A stretch of DNA of 64,000 nucleotides from CAVSQX01 sp963730225 (GCA_963730225.1 CAVSQX010000001.1:1426001-1490000); one strand, 5' to 3'; numbered from the stretch's first letter, positions 1-8,873 are shown. Translations and numbers: made by a program. The notes: generated from the letters alone by a model not told the origin.

Positions 1-301
1 CAGTCGGAATTCTTCCGGTCAGCAGCGACGCGCGCGAAGGATTGCACAGCGGAAACTGGCAGTAATTGCGGTCGAACCGCACGCCGGCGGCCGAGAGCTC
101 GTCGAGATTCGGAGTTTTTGCGTGAAACATCGAGCCGTAGCAGCCGAGTTCGACGCGCATGTCGTCGGCCATGAGAAGCAGGACATTGGGTTTGAGTTTT
201 GACGCTGGGGAAGTTTGGGCGATCAAAGAGCGCGGCAGCGCCGCGGTGGCGGCGGCGGCGGCAAGCTGGCCGAGAAAAGCGCGGCGAGATCGAGGGAGCA
301 T
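1..301 (-). CDS. Sulfatase (arylsulfatase / iduronate-2-sulfatase type), 5' part only
   Basis: The gene runs off the left edge, so only about the first 100 residues are present. The start at 301 gives a twin-arginine signal (SRRAFLG, residues 5-11) followed by an Ala-rich hydrophobic stretch. The sulfatase core then begins with PNVLLLMADDMR, whose Asp pair is a metal-ligand site. The formylglycine motif is visible as CNPSRAS near residue 88 (C-x-P-S-R), followed by LLTGR. Sulfatases of this class hydrolyse sulfate esters of polysaccharides or glycosaminoglycans and are abundant in planctomycetes. Tat export fits a folded, metal-containing periplasmic enzyme. The substrate cannot be told from this fragment. 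Confidence 0.9.
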   Translation of the reverse strand, partial: MLPRSRRAFLGQLAAAAATAALPRSLIAQTSPASKLKPNVLLLMADDMRVELGCYGSMFHAKTPNLDELSAAGVRFDRNYCQFPLCNPSRASLLTGRIPT

Positions 302-398
302 CGGGGCGTCCTGGCAGGAGCCCAGCGTATCGCCGGGTTGCAGGAAATGCACTACAGCGCGCCGAACGGCAGGTGGAGCAGGCGCCTCTGACGAACGC

Positions 399-623
399 TC
401 AACCCCTCTTATGTTTCTGCCCAGCGTTCCATGCCAAAGCGAGCATGATCAGGGCAAAGGCAATCAGCACCATGCCCCACCAGAGATTGATGTCGATGCC
501 CAGAGAGTGCGTGTCGTACATCGGGTCGCCCAGCGTTCTGACTCCGTAGCCGGTGATGATGACGCCGATCGCGAGAAACATCAGGCCGATTGGCAGTCGA
601 ATGTCGATTCCTGCGCCGCCCAT
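399..623 (-). CDS. Small two-helix membrane protein next to sodium:solute symporter
   Basis: A 74-residue protein with two predicted membrane helices, about residues 9-27 and 47-66, joined by a short loop containing GDPMYDTHSLGIDINLWWG. It ends in a basic tail. It lies 28 bp downstream of the symporter gene on the same strand, so the two are probably co-transcribed. Small proteins of this kind are often seen beside SSS-family transporters in planctomycetes and acidobacteria and may be accessory subunits, but no function is established here. The call rests on composition and neighbourhood only. Confidence 0.6.
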   Translation of the reverse strand: MGGAGIDIRLPIGLMFLAIGVIITGYGVRTLGDPMYDTHSLGIDINLWWGMVLIAFALIMLALAWNAGQKHKRG

Positions 624-651
624 AATGGCTCCTTGAGTTTACAGTTCTTTT

Positions 652-2397
652 TTAGCGGAAGATCATGTTCAAAGCGATGGTGATGGCCAGGACAATAACG
701 CCCAGAGTCACGGGCTGACGGTACCATGGAACATCGTGGTCTTTGATCTTGGGCGTGAGAGAATAGACCAGTCCCTTCAACTCTTCATCGGACTTATTCC
801 GCGGCGTGGCCAGGGAGATCAGCACGGTGACGACGAAGCAGGCTCCGAAAGCCCACATCGCCGCGCGGAAGTTCTGGGCCATCTCGACGGGATATACGTG
901 TGGATGGTCGGTGAGCCAGCCGCCCTTGATCCAGGTAGTAGCCCCGTAGGGGATCGTGAGCCCATGGTGCACGGCGGCGGCGACGGTGCCGGCCAGAAGT
1001 CCAAAGAAAGCGCCGTGCCCGGTGGTGCGCTTCCAGAACATGCCCAGCAGAAACGTCGCAAACAGCGGCGCGTTGACGAATCCGAACACCAACTGAAGCA
1101 TGTCCATGATGTTGTTGAACTTGGCCGCGAGATAGGCCGCCGCGATGCTGATGGCGATTCCGGCGACGGTGGTGATTCGTCCAACCCACAGATAATGGCG
1201 GTCGGGCTGATTCTTGACGATGTAGCTTTGATAAATGTCGTAGGTGAAAACCGTGTTGAACGCGGTGACGTTGCCCGCCATGCCGGACATGAACGACGCC
1301 ATGAGCGCGGTAAGGCCCAGGCCCAGCAGGCCGGGTGGGAAATAATGGGTGAGCATGAGCGGCGTGGCCATGTCGTAGTCCAGCGATCCATCGGCTTTTT
1401 TGGGCAGCGACAGGCCCGAACTGCCCCCCTTCTGATAAGTCAGCGCGATGGCGATCATGCCGGGGAGAATGACCAGAATCGGAAAGAGCATTTTGGGAAA
1501 GGCCGCAATGATCGGAGTGCGCCGGGCCGCGGACATGGAATCGGCGGCCATGGCACGCTGGACCACGAGAAAATCGGTGCACCAGTATCCGAACGAGAGC
1601 ACGAAACCGAGCCCGAAAACCAACGTCCACCAATCCAGCCCCATGGGATTGTCGGCCGGATTGCCCATGTGCGACCAGGAGCTGGTGTAGGTTCCCGGTG
1701 CGAAGTGATTGGCGACGGAGACGGCGTCGAGCCGCTGCACGAGCCCGCTCCAGCCGCCGGTGTCTCGCAGCCCCAGATAAACCAGCGGGATGAATCCGAG
1801 AACGATCAGAAAGAACTGCAATACTTCGTTGTAGATGGCCGAGGTTAATCCGCCCATGGTGATGTAAATCAGCACGATGACCGCCGATGCGATGAGCGAA
1901 AAATCCTGGTTCCAGCCCAGCAGCAGATTGAGCAGCTTGGCCAGGGCATACATGGAAATGCCGGAGGAGAAGACGGTCATGAAGGCGAAGGTGAAGGCGT
2001 TGAACCCGCGCGTTTTTTCGTCGAAGCGCAGCTTCAGATATTCCGGGACCGATCGGGCCTTGGAGCCGTAATAGAACGGCATCATGAAGATGCCGATGAA
2101 GACCATGGCCGGGATGGCGCCCACCCAATAGAAGTGGCTGGTCATGATGCCGTATTTGGCCCCCGAAGCGCCCATGCCGATGACTTCCTGCGCGCCCAGG
2201 TTCGCGGAGATGAAGGCCAGCCCGGTGATCCACGCCGGCACGGAACGTCCGGAGAGGAGAAAGTCGCCGCTGGTTTTCATGAATCGAGTGATGACGAACC
2301 CGATGCCGAGCACGAACACGAAATAAACCAGAAGAATCACATAATCGACATGTGCAAGATGAATCTGGACATCGGCCAGGGAGTTGATGTAGACCAT
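652..2397 (-). CDS. Sodium:solute symporter (SSS/SLC5 family), probable sugar transporter
   Basis: A 581-residue polytopic membrane protein with about 13-14 hydrophobic segments. The N-terminal region has the family pattern: a first helix at about residues 17-38, then GDFLLSGRSVPAWITGLAFISANLGAQEVIGMGA, the sodium/substrate helix, and YGIMTSHFYWVGAIPAM. Later VPEYLKLRFDEKTRGFNA and SSGISMYALAKLL resemble SglT-type sugar symporters. The start has a GGAAGG ribosome site about 8 nt upstream. It precedes a small membrane protein and lies near a GH13 enzyme, which fits uptake of sugars into the cell, but the exact substrate is not visible. Confidence 0.88.
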   Translation of the reverse strand: MVYINSLADVQIHLAHVDYVILLVYFVFVLGIGFVITRFMKTSGDFLLSGRSVPAWITGLAFISANLGAQEVIGMGASGAKYGIMTSHFYWVGAIPAMVFIGIFMMPFYYGSKARSVPEYLKLRFDEKTRGFNAFTFAFMTVFSSGISMYALAKLLNLLLGWNQDFSLIASAVIVLIYITMGGLTSAIYNEVLQFFLIVLGFIPLVYLGLRDTGGWSGLVQRLDAVSVANHFAPGTYTSSWSHMGNPADNPMGLDWWTLVFGLGFVLSFGYWCTDFLVVQRAMAADSMSAARRTPIIAAFPKMLFPILVILPGMIAIALTYQKGGSSGLSLPKKADGSLDYDMATPLMLTHYFPPGLLGLGLTALMASFMSGMAGNVTAFNTVFTYDIYQSYIVKNQPDRHYLWVGRITTVAGIAISIAAAYLAAKFNNIMDMLQLVFGFVNAPLFATFLLGMFWKRTTGHGAFFGLLAGTVAAAVHHGLTIPYGATTWIKGGWLTDHPHVYPVEMAQNFRAAMWAFGACFVVTVLISLATPRNKSDEELKGLVYSLTPKIKDHDVPWYRQPVTLGVIVLAITIALNMIFR

Positions 2398-2495
2398 TCT
2401 CGTATCCTTCCCGTAAGCCCCCGATTTTCCGCCGGAACGGATTTTAACAAACGCTTGGTTTGCTCGCCAGAATTGAGGTCGTATGCGCCGCTGGT

Positions 2496-4322
2496 CTAAA
2501 GCTTACGGAACATTACCAGCGACCAACTGGACAGATTGATCAGCAGCTGGTTGTTGGAAACATCGAGAGTTTCGTTGAAGTTGCCGGTGCTGGTGATTCC
2601 GCCGTAGTCGGGCGACTGGGAGTTGAAGCATTCCATCCAGGAACCGGACTCGCCGCCCACGTTGACGGCGTAGTCGTGGAAGGCCCATTGATTGTCGCTG
2701 ACATTGACGACGACGAGAATAACATCGCCGTCCAGGGTGTAGCGTTTGAAGGCGACCACCTGTCCCGGGTAATCGACATGCACGACGTTGCCGGCGGGAC
2801 TGCGCAGGGCGGAATGCTGCCAGCGAATGTTGTTGACGTCCCCAACCATGCGCTGCATGAGCGAGCCGATGGGATCGCCCATTTTTGCCCAATCGACGCG
2901 ATGTTCGCCATGATCGTCGTCGGGATCCCAATAGCCGTCGAGGTGGCCATCGGTGCCCATGAAGAGCATGGGCGTTCCCGGCAGCGCGACGTTAAGAGCC
3001 CAGGCGAGGCGCGCCTTGGCCAGCGCCCAGCCGTTGGTGCGGCCGCCGAATCGCTCCACGATGTAGCGGAGACTCAACGTCGTGCCGCTGGCGTCGTAAA
3101 TCTGGTCGTGCGAGCCGGCCAGATAGCGAACCGAGCACCAGGGATTTGGGATTCCGAAATTGCCGATCAGCGCCAGAAGATTATTGACCGGATCAGCGCC
3201 GCTGAGGGCGCTGTAGGCCTGAGAGGGGCTGGCCAGATCCCAGGTGGCGTCAAAACCGAGCGTGTTGAACGGATCGAGCGGGCCGGCGGCGCTGGCGGGA
3301 TCGCCGGGGTTGTACTCGGCGATCAGATATTTGTCCGGGAACTCGTTGCGCAGCCCCCAGACGACGTACTCGATCGCGTCGGGCTGAATCCACTGCATCG
3401 CATCGAAGCGCAATCCGTCAGCCCGGTAGTCGCGCAAAAACATTCGCCCGTTGTCGAGGAAGAAATCCTTGACCTGCTGTTGCCACATGGCAAAACCATC
3501 GCCGGCCGGAGTTTTGTGGCCGTTGACGAAATACTCCCCACCGCCAGCGGGCGGCCCGGCGAGATTGCCGTCGTATTGCCAATAACGATTGTTGGTCGGC
3601 GACGCATGGTTGTAGACCACATCAAAAATAACCGCCAACCCGACCTGATGGGCGGCATCCACCAGTTGCAGCAACTCGGCGACCGCCCGCTCCTTGCTCG
3701 TGGCGTACCAGTCTTCGGACGCGAACATATCGCAGGTTCCGTATCCTTCACCGACGCCGCCGTTTTTCAAATCGTCGTAGACATCGCCGATGGGAAGCAA
3801 CGCGATGCCGTTGAAGCCCAGTCCGCGGATGTATCCTAGCTTGGAGATCAGGTCGACGTAGGTCGCCGTGCGGTTGGGCGTGGGGTCGAATTGATCGTTC
3901 AAGCCACAATACGACCCGACGTGTAATTGATAGAGAATAAAATTTTCGAACGCCGGTGTGGTGAAGGACGGGCGGCCGGTCTGATCGAACGGAGCAACAA
4001 CATATCCCATCGCGTCGGAGTCGGAGCTTTCCACCTGAAGTGCCCGAGCATCGGCGCGCGTCCAGATCTGCGAGTTGTCGTTGTCCACGCCGCCGACGTT
4101 GGTAATCCGATATTGGTATCGCTGAAGCGCCTGCACTCCCGGCACGTCGGCCGACCAGTTGCCGTTTCCCTCCGAGCCAAGGGCTATCGGATCTCCGGTA
4201 AAATCCCCGATAACCTCCACCGATTGAGCCGACGGTGCCCAGACCCGAAAACGGCAGGTCCCGCCGGGGTAGAGAAGACTGCCCATCCCATCGTTCAATG
4301 CTGCTGGCGCACTCGCCGGCAT
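2496..4322 (-). CDS. GH13 alpha-amylase family enzyme with N-terminal CBM48/E-set domain
   Basis: A 608-residue protein. Residues about 15-100 form an early-set domain (CRFRVWAPSAQSVEVIGDF) of the type found in branching enzymes and trehalohydrolases. The (beta/alpha)8 domain follows with all four GH13 regions: DVVYNH at about 233, GLRFDAM with the nucleophile Asp near 305, IAEYN with the acid/base Glu near 335, and SHDQ with the transition-state Asp near 405. A C-terminal beta domain ends the protein. No signal peptide is seen, so it is probably cytoplasmic, acting on alpha-1,4/1,6 glucans. Branching versus hydrolysing activity cannot be decided. It starts 9 bp after the upstream gene and is likely in one operon with it. 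Confidence 0.85.
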   Translation of the reverse strand: MPASAPAALNDGMGSLLYPGGTCRFRVWAPSAQSVEVIGDFTGDPIALGSEGNGNWSADVPGVQALQRYQYRITNVGGVDNDNSQIWTRADARALQVESSDSDAMGYVVAPFDQTGRPSFTTPAFENFILYQLHVGSYCGLNDQFDPTPNRTATYVDLISKLGYIRGLGFNGIALLPIGDVYDDLKNGGVGEGYGTCDMFASEDWYATSKERAVAELLQLVDAAHQVGLAVIFDVVYNHASPTNNRYWQYDGNLAGPPAGGGEYFVNGHKTPAGDGFAMWQQQVKDFFLDNGRMFLRDYRADGLRFDAMQWIQPDAIEYVVWGLRNEFPDKYLIAEYNPGDPASAAGPLDPFNTLGFDATWDLASPSQAYSALSGADPVNNLLALIGNFGIPNPWCSVRYLAGSHDQIYDASGTTLSLRYIVERFGGRTNGWALAKARLAWALNVALPGTPMLFMGTDGHLDGYWDPDDDHGEHRVDWAKMGDPIGSLMQRMVGDVNNIRWQHSALRSPAGNVVHVDYPGQVVAFKRYTLDGDVILVVVNVSDNQWAFHDYAVNVGGESGSWMECFNSQSPDYGGITSTGNFNETLDVSNNQLLINLSSWSLVMFRKL

Positions 4323-4331
4323 ATCGAGCCC

Positions 4332-5996
4332 CTAGTTTCGAATGGCCGTCAGCTTGTGAACGCAGGTTACGGCCAGCGAACCATCGCCCACCGCAAAGCC
4401 GACTCGTTTGGTCGAACCCGCGCGGATGTCCCCGGCCGCTAAAATTCCGGGAATGGTCGTCTCCAGCGGACAAGGCTCGCGGTCCTTCAGCGGCCATCGT
4501 CCAGACTGCATCGCCTCGATGCCGGTCAGAATATATCCCAAATCGTCTCGCGCGATTTCCTGCGGCATCCATGAGCATCCCGGTTCAGCTCCGATGAAAA
4601 CGAACACCGCGCCGACCGGAAGAACCTCGGACGATTCCCCCGTTGCCCCGGACGCTTTCAGATTGACGCTCTCCAGCCGCCGCTGGCCGTGGGCGGAGGC
4701 GATCTCGACGCCTTCGTGCAAAGAAACATTGGGCGCGGCACGAAGTCGGCCGACCAGATACTCCGACATGCCCGGCCCCAGGCGTTTTCGAATCAGCAAA
4801 TGAACCGTTCGACCGCGGCAGCATTCGGCCAAATACATCGCGGCCTGCCCGGCGGAGTTCCCGGCGCCAACGACGGCGACATCCTGCGTGTCGTACAGCA
4901 TGGCTTCGACCGACGTGCAGGCGTAGTGGATGCCCGCGGATTCAAACCGCTCCGCGTTTTCGGCTTCCAGCTTGCGCCATCGGACACCGCCCGCCAGCAA
5001 CACCGTGCGAGCGCGCAGGGCCGTTCCGCAGTCCAGATGCAGCGTGTGAAATTCGCCCGATTTCAAGCACGGCTCGATCCGATCGACATTCACCGGCGCT
5101 ACAATCTTGGCTCCGAATTTCAGCATCTGCAAAACGCTGCGCATCGCCAGTTCGGCCCCGGAGAGCCCGCTGGGAAAGCCGATGAAGTTTTCGATTTTGG
5201 ATGATCCCGATGCCTGACCGCCGGGCCCCAGGCGATCGAGCACGATCGTGGAAACGCCCTCGGAAGCGGCATAAACGGCGGCGGTCATTCCCGCCGGCCC
5301 GGCTCCGACGATGGCCAAATCCACCGTGTCCCCGGGACAATGCCGCCAGATTCCCGCATTTTGCGCCAATTCGCGAAGCCCCGGATTGAACAGCAACCGG
5401 CCGCCCCCGCATTCGATCACCGGCGATTTTTTCGGCGAGCCCCAAAGCGTCAGCAGTTCTTGTCCTCTGGCTGTCGCCGAGTCGTACCACGTGAAAGGGA
5501 CGAAATTCTTGAACAGAAATTCGCGCACGACCATGGTGTCGCGGCATTTGCCCGGACCAACGACTCGCAACCCCAGCACGCCGGTCTTCGTCAGAAGCCG
5601 CCGGCGCTCCAGGGCGGCGATGAGCAGCTTTTCGCTCACCTGCGGAATTTTATTCAGCATTTCCCGCAGGCGCGGGCCCGGCACGCGCATCAGCTGCGTG
5701 CGGCCGCGCGCGATCCCGTCCACGATCACCGGCCGCCGCGTGAGCAGATCGATGTCGCCGGCAAATTGGCCCGGACCGTGTGTCACAATGTGCCGATTGC
5801 CGTCGGTCGGATTCAAAATCTCGATCGCGCCGGATTCGACGACGAATAAATCCAAGTCGGCATCGCCGGCGCGGAAAACCGCCTGGCCGTCTTCAAAGGT
5901 GCACGAGCTGGCCAGCGGCCTCAGGGCCGCCAGGTCACCGGAATCGAGCTTGGGGAAGGCAATCGCATTGGCGGGTTCGATGGAGACATCGGTCAT
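4332..5996 (-). CDS. Cyclic-nucleotide-binding domain fused to thioredoxin-reductase-like flavoprotein
   Basis: A 554-residue fusion. Residues about 15-130 are a cNMP-binding (CAP-like) domain: LDLFVVESGAIEILNP and GPGQFAGDIDLLTRRPVIVDGIA. Residues 140-215 form a small glutaredoxin/thioredoxin-fold-like linker. Residues 225-554 are a TrxR-type FAD/NADPH module with VGAGPAGMTAA (FAD), GPGGQA, VAVVGAGNSAGQAA (NADPH) and a C-terminal GDIRAGSTKRVGFAVGDGS flavin motif. The usual CATC redox pair is replaced by ACTS near residue 358, so it cannot use the classical dithiol mechanism. A ligand-gated oxidoreductase is likely. The promoter just upstream suggests a leaderless transcript. Confidence 0.85.
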   Translation of the reverse strand: MTDVSIEPANAIAFPKLDSGDLAALRPLASSCTFEDGQAVFRAGDADLDLFVVESGAIEILNPTDGNRHIVTHGPGQFAGDIDLLTRRPVIVDGIARGRTQLMRVPGPRLREMLNKIPQVSEKLLIAALERRRLLTKTGVLGLRVVGPGKCRDTMVVREFLFKNFVPFTWYDSATARGQELLTLWGSPKKSPVIECGGGRLLFNPGLRELAQNAGIWRHCPGDTVDLAIVGAGPAGMTAAVYAASEGVSTIVLDRLGPGGQASGSSKIENFIGFPSGLSGAELAMRSVLQMLKFGAKIVAPVNVDRIEPCLKSGEFHTLHLDCGTALRARTVLLAGGVRWRKLEAENAERFESAGIHYACTSVEAMLYDTQDVAVVGAGNSAGQAAMYLAECCRGRTVHLLIRKRLGPGMSEYLVGRLRAAPNVSLHEGVEIASAHGQRRLESVNLKASGATGESSEVLPVGAVFVFIGAEPGCSWMPQEIARDDLGYILTGIEAMQSGRWPLKDREPCPLETTIPGILAAGDIRAGSTKRVGFAVGDGSLAVTCVHKLTAIRN

Positions 5997-6002
5997 GGCA
6001 TT

Positions 6003-6030
6003 ATTGTATTACCAAATATCCCCGGGTCGA
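6003..6030 (-). promoter_or_regulatory. Predicted sigma70-type promoter, near-leaderless, for the cNMP/TrxR fusion gene
   Basis: Read on the minus strand: -35 TCGACC (four matches to TTGACA), 16-nt spacer, -10 TACAAT, then six nt to the ATG at 5996. Transcription starting about seven nt after the -10 would begin at the start codon. There is no Shine-Dalgarno sequence before this ATG, consistent with leaderless translation. Confidence 0.45.
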
Positions 6031-6099
6031 CTTTCGCCCTTTTACTCGCTCCGATTCTGGCCGCCCCGGCGGCCACGCTCGCCATGATGTCCAAATCGT

Positions 6100-6987
6100 T
6101 CATGATTCTCGGCGGTGGGCGCCAACGATCGGGCGCTTTTTTCGGGCCAGCAATCGGGTTCGATAGGCCCGCGGACCGCTTTGCATGGCCAGGGCGAATC
6201 GCCTGCTGAAATACAGCGGATCGGTATAACCAACTTCCCGGGCGATCTGCTTGACCGGGATGGTCGTCAGTTCCAGCAGTTGCCGCGCCCGCGCCAATCG
6301 TGTTCGCTCGATCCATCGTTGCGGCGAAATGCCCAGCGTCTGCTTGAACAAGTGCGCAAAACGAGATTCCGACAACCCCGCCAACTCCGCCAGCCGGCCC
6401 ACCGTCAGCGCCGCCCCGATGTGCGCGGTCGCCCGATCCATCGCCAATTGCAGGCGCTCATCCATCCAATCCGAACGAAGAGGATTATACGTGTCGCACC
6501 AGAGCAGAACCTCTTCCAGGGCATTCATCGCAAACGCATGCGATTGGGGCGAGGCCCGTGTCCGCAGGCGATGCACGTCACGAAAGCGCGAAAGAACTTT
6601 GGATTTCGCGCGATCGTCGCAAAGCGCCAGGTGAAACAACCCCGGCGCCAGCGGCGACCAGACCGGAAGGCGCAGCAATTCGTGCCAATGCGCCCGCGGC
6701 CGAAAGTGCGCCCACAAAAGCTCCCACCACTGTTGCGTCGGTTCGACGCCGTAATCGTGCAGCGTTCGGGGACGCAACAGCGTGATGCTGCCCGGCGGGC
6801 TGAATCGTTCCTCCATCGATCGATCGGCGTTGCGAAATCCAAATCGCCCCAGACCGGAAATCGTGTAGATGAGCAGCCAATCGTCGGTGCCGTCGGGCCG
6901 CCACGTTGCATATCCCCGCCCCATCTTGAAATGGCCCGTTTCCAAGTCGCCGATCAAGTGGTGAGGCGTAACCTGGCGAACCCGCAT
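6100..6987 (-). CDS. AraC-family transcriptional regulator
   Basis: About 295 residues. The N-terminal half is a cupin-type AraC ligand-binding domain (YTISGLGRFGFRNADR, then SITLLRPRTLHDYGVEP and WWELLWAHF). The C-terminal ~100 residues hold two helix-turn-helix motifs: VGRLAELAGLSESRFAHLFKQTLGISPQRW and IPVKQIAREVGYTDPLYFSRRF. I chose the ATG at 6987 because a -10 hexamer lies six nt upstream of it, which would place the in-frame ATG at 7002 upstream of the transcript; neither has a ribosome site. It is divergent from the PhyH pair, which it may regulate in response to a sugar or small metabolite. Confidence 0.85.
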   Translation of the reverse strand: MRVRQVTPHHLIGDLETGHFKMGRGYATWRPDGTDDWLLIYTISGLGRFGFRNADRSMEERFSPPGSITLLRPRTLHDYGVEPTQQWWELLWAHFRPRAHWHELLRLPVWSPLAPGLFHLALCDDRAKSKVLSRFRDVHRLRTRASPQSHAFAMNALEEVLLWCDTYNPLRSDWMDERLQLAMDRATAHIGAALTVGRLAELAGLSESRFAHLFKQTLGISPQRWIERTRLARARQLLELTTIPVKQIAREVGYTDPLYFSRRFALAMQSGPRAYRTRLLARKKRPIVGAHRRES

Positions 6988-6993
6988 AGCAGA

Positions 6994-7022
6994 ATAATAC
7001 ATGTTTTCAGCAGCCGAGGCAA
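6994..7022 (-). promoter_or_regulatory. Predicted leaderless promoter for the AraC regulator
   Basis: On the minus strand: TTGCCT (four matches to TTGACA), 17-nt spacer, TATTAT, then six nt to ATG at 6987. It overlaps the ATG at 7002, which argues for the shorter protein. It lies in the divergent region shared with the PhyH genes. Confidence 0.4.
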
Positions 7023-7052
7023 TTCTCTTTCATCCGTCATTCGAGCTATAAT
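7023..7052 (+). promoter_or_regulatory. Candidate promoter for the PhyH dioxygenase pair
   Basis: A perfect -10 TATAAT at 7047-7052 with a poor -35 (TTCTCT, 18-nt spacer) upstream. A weak -35 fits an activator-dependent promoter, and the divergent AraC gene next to it is the obvious candidate activator. The leader to the ATG at 7114 would be about 55 nt and includes a good GGAG ribosome site. Confidence 0.4.
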
Positions 7053-7113
7053 CTTGCAAGTCTCTCGATCGACCCGATTGCGGAAAACCTGATCAGCCAA
7101 CGGAGATTTGTCC

Positions 7114-7953
7114 ATGCCCGCGCCATCGTCTTCAGCGATTGAATTGTCCGATGAGCAGATCGAACAGTACGACCAAAACGGCTTTCTCGTCGTGCCGGGT
7201 TACCTGCCGGCCAACGACGTGGCGGAAATTCGCGACGCGTTCATGGAGCAGGCGAAGGATGGTCCGGTTGCCGGGCTGAGCGATACGTCGCGCCTGCTGG
7301 GTCCCGCCGATCCGCTGAGCCGATATCCGCGCATGATGAACCCGCACCGTGCCGCCGACACCCTCGTGGGGCCGCTCGCCAGAAGGCACATGCTCGCGCC
7401 GCGGCTCGGTCGAATTCTGGCTGATCTGATGCGCGACGAACCCCTGGCGGCGCAGAGCATGTTCTATTTCAAACCCCCCGGAGCGCGCGGGCAGGATTTT
7501 CATCAGGACAATTTTTATCTGCGTGTAAAACCCGGCAATTGCATGGCCGCCTGGATCGCCGTCGATGAAAGCGACCAGGGTAATGGCGCGATGGTCGTCG
7601 TGCCCAGCTCACACAACATGGACATCGCCTGCCCCGAAGCCGCGGACCCGAAATTATTCTTCAGCACCGAACACGTGCCCGTGCCGGCGGGATTTTCCAA
7701 GCAGATGTTGAGCATGAACGCCGGCGATATCCTGTTCTTCAACGGCAGCATCATCCATGGCTCCTATCCCAACCATTCCCCCGACCGTTTTCGTCGCTCC
7801 CTGATTTTCCACTACATTCCCGCTACGGCGCACGAAGTGGCCAACTTCTACAAACCGCTCCTTCGCTTCGACGGAACCGCCATCGACAAGGAAACGGCCG
7901 TCGGAGGCGGGCCCTGCGGTGAATTGCAGCGACTGCCCACCTACCCGCATTGA
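7114..7953 (+). CDS. Phytanoyl-CoA dioxygenase (PhyH) family protein 1
   Basis: A 279-residue Fe(II)/2-oxoglutarate dioxygenase. The metal triad is visible as HQD (H130, D132, in DFHQDNFYL) and the distal His in IIHGSYPNHSPDRFRRSL (about H215), with the following Arg likely binding 2-oxoglutarate. The ATG at 7114 is preceded by CGGAG at an 8-nt spacing and is preferred over the upstream TTG. It hydroxylates a small organic substrate in the cytoplasm, but the substrate is unknown; planctomycetes encode many PhyH proteins near AraC regulators and sugar genes. The next PhyH gene starts 8 bp after its stop, so they form one operon. Confidence 0.88.
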   Translation: MPAPSSSAIELSDEQIEQYDQNGFLVVPGYLPANDVAEIRDAFMEQAKDGPVAGLSDTSRLLGPADPLSRYPRMMNPHRAADTLVGPLARRHMLAPRLGRILADLMRDEPLAAQSMFYFKPPGARGQDFHQDNFYLRVKPGNCMAAWIAVDESDQGNGAMVVVPSSHNMDIACPEAADPKLFFSTEHVPVPAGFSKQMLSMNAGDILFFNGSIIHGSYPNHSPDRFRRSLIFHYIPATAHEVANFYKPLLRFDGTAIDKETAVGGGPCGELQRLPTYPH

Positions 7954-7961
7954 GGACGCCG

Positions 7962-8783
7962 ATGCCGACGCAGCTGACCGAAAAGGACTGGCGTTTCTAC
8001 GAAGACAACGGCTACCTTCGGCTCGGCCGAACCCTGAGCGACGTGGAACTCCGCGGTTTGCGCACTCGGATCGACGACATCATGCTCGGCCGCGCCGAAT
8101 TGAATTACGACCGCGTCCTGATGCAACTGGACAGCGACAGCGGCCGATACGAAGACGCCGGCGAACAATCGCGCGGCTTCAAGGGTTCCACTCTCGGTTA
8201 TCGCAAAATTCAGGACCTGGAATTCGACGACCTGTTTCTTGCGTACATGCAGAAGCCGCTTTTTCTCGAGATCTGCCGTCGAGTTTACGGCCCCGCCATG
8301 CCGATCGCCGCTTTCCGCGCCATGTTCATGAACAAGCCCGCCCGCAAGGGAACTTTTCTGCCGTGGCATCAGGATCGATGGACTTCGCTGGACATCGACC
8401 CGCTCATCACGACCTGGACGGCCCTGGACCCGGCCACCATCGCCAACGGGTGCGTGCAAATCATCCCCGCCAGCCACAAGCTGGGTCTGGTCAATCCCTC
8501 GCACGTTTCGGGTTTTCTAACGCGCGACCAAGCCGCCGATCTCTGCTCGCCCGATAAAATCGTCTTTCTTGAGCTTCAAGCCGGCGAAAGTGTTTTGTTG
8601 CACAACTGGCTTTTGCACGCCTCGGATGTCAACAAAACCGACATTCCCCGCCGCGCGTTCAGCGTCTGCTACATGGACGCGCGAACCCGCTCCAGCCAGG
8701 GCGAGGATTTCTCCCGCATCTTCGGTGACGGTTCGCTCACGTCGGGGCAGCCGCGCCCTCGAAAAGCTTCCTCGCAGGCATGA
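7962..8783 (+). CDS. Phytanoyl-CoA dioxygenase (PhyH) family protein 2
   Basis: A 273-residue PhyH protein with WHQD (H136, D138) and a distal His in LLHNWLLHASDVNKTDIPRR (about H219). It is a distant paralogue of the preceding gene rather than a recent copy; the two share motifs but little sequence. The ATG at 7962 has a GAGGA ribosome site overlapping the stop codon of the upstream gene, so translation is probably coupled. Two different PhyH enzymes in tandem suggest two oxidation steps or a heteromeric enzyme acting on one metabolite, which is an inference. The substrate is not identifiable. Confidence 0.87.
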   Translation: MPTQLTEKDWRFYEDNGYLRLGRTLSDVELRGLRTRIDDIMLGRAELNYDRVLMQLDSDSGRYEDAGEQSRGFKGSTLGYRKIQDLEFDDLFLAYMQKPLFLEICRRVYGPAMPIAAFRAMFMNKPARKGTFLPWHQDRWTSLDIDPLITTWTALDPATIANGCVQIIPASHKLGLVNPSHVSGFLTRDQAADLCSPDKIVFLELQAGESVLLHNWLLHASDVNKTDIPRRAFSVCYMDARTRSSQGEDFSRIFGDGSLTSGQPRPRKASSQA

Positions 8784-8828
8784 CGCGAATCGCTTTTTTT
8801 TCCAAAAAATGCTGCGCGATTCGGCGTC
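8782..8828. terminator. Long hairpin between convergent genes, likely bidirectional terminator
   Basis: GACGCGAATCGC at 8782-8793 pairs with GCGATTC-G-GCGTC at about 8816-8828 with one bulged G. The intervening loop contains a run of eight T followed by six A that can also pair. It begins inside the stop codon of the second PhyH gene and lies before the stop of the convergent MFS gene. The T/A tracts sit inside the hairpin rather than after it, which is unusual for a simple intrinsic terminator. Confidence 0.5.
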
Positions 8829-8873
8829 GCAAGGATGTCGGGATCTGTCGTAGGCACGACCGCCGAACCGGAT

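Noticed and set aside
2460..3839. Long plus-strand open frame (459 codons)
   Set aside because: It is antisense to the GH13 gene, has no ribosome site, and its translation is low-complexity Val/Gly/Arg text without homology; the GH13 frame has all catalytic motifs.
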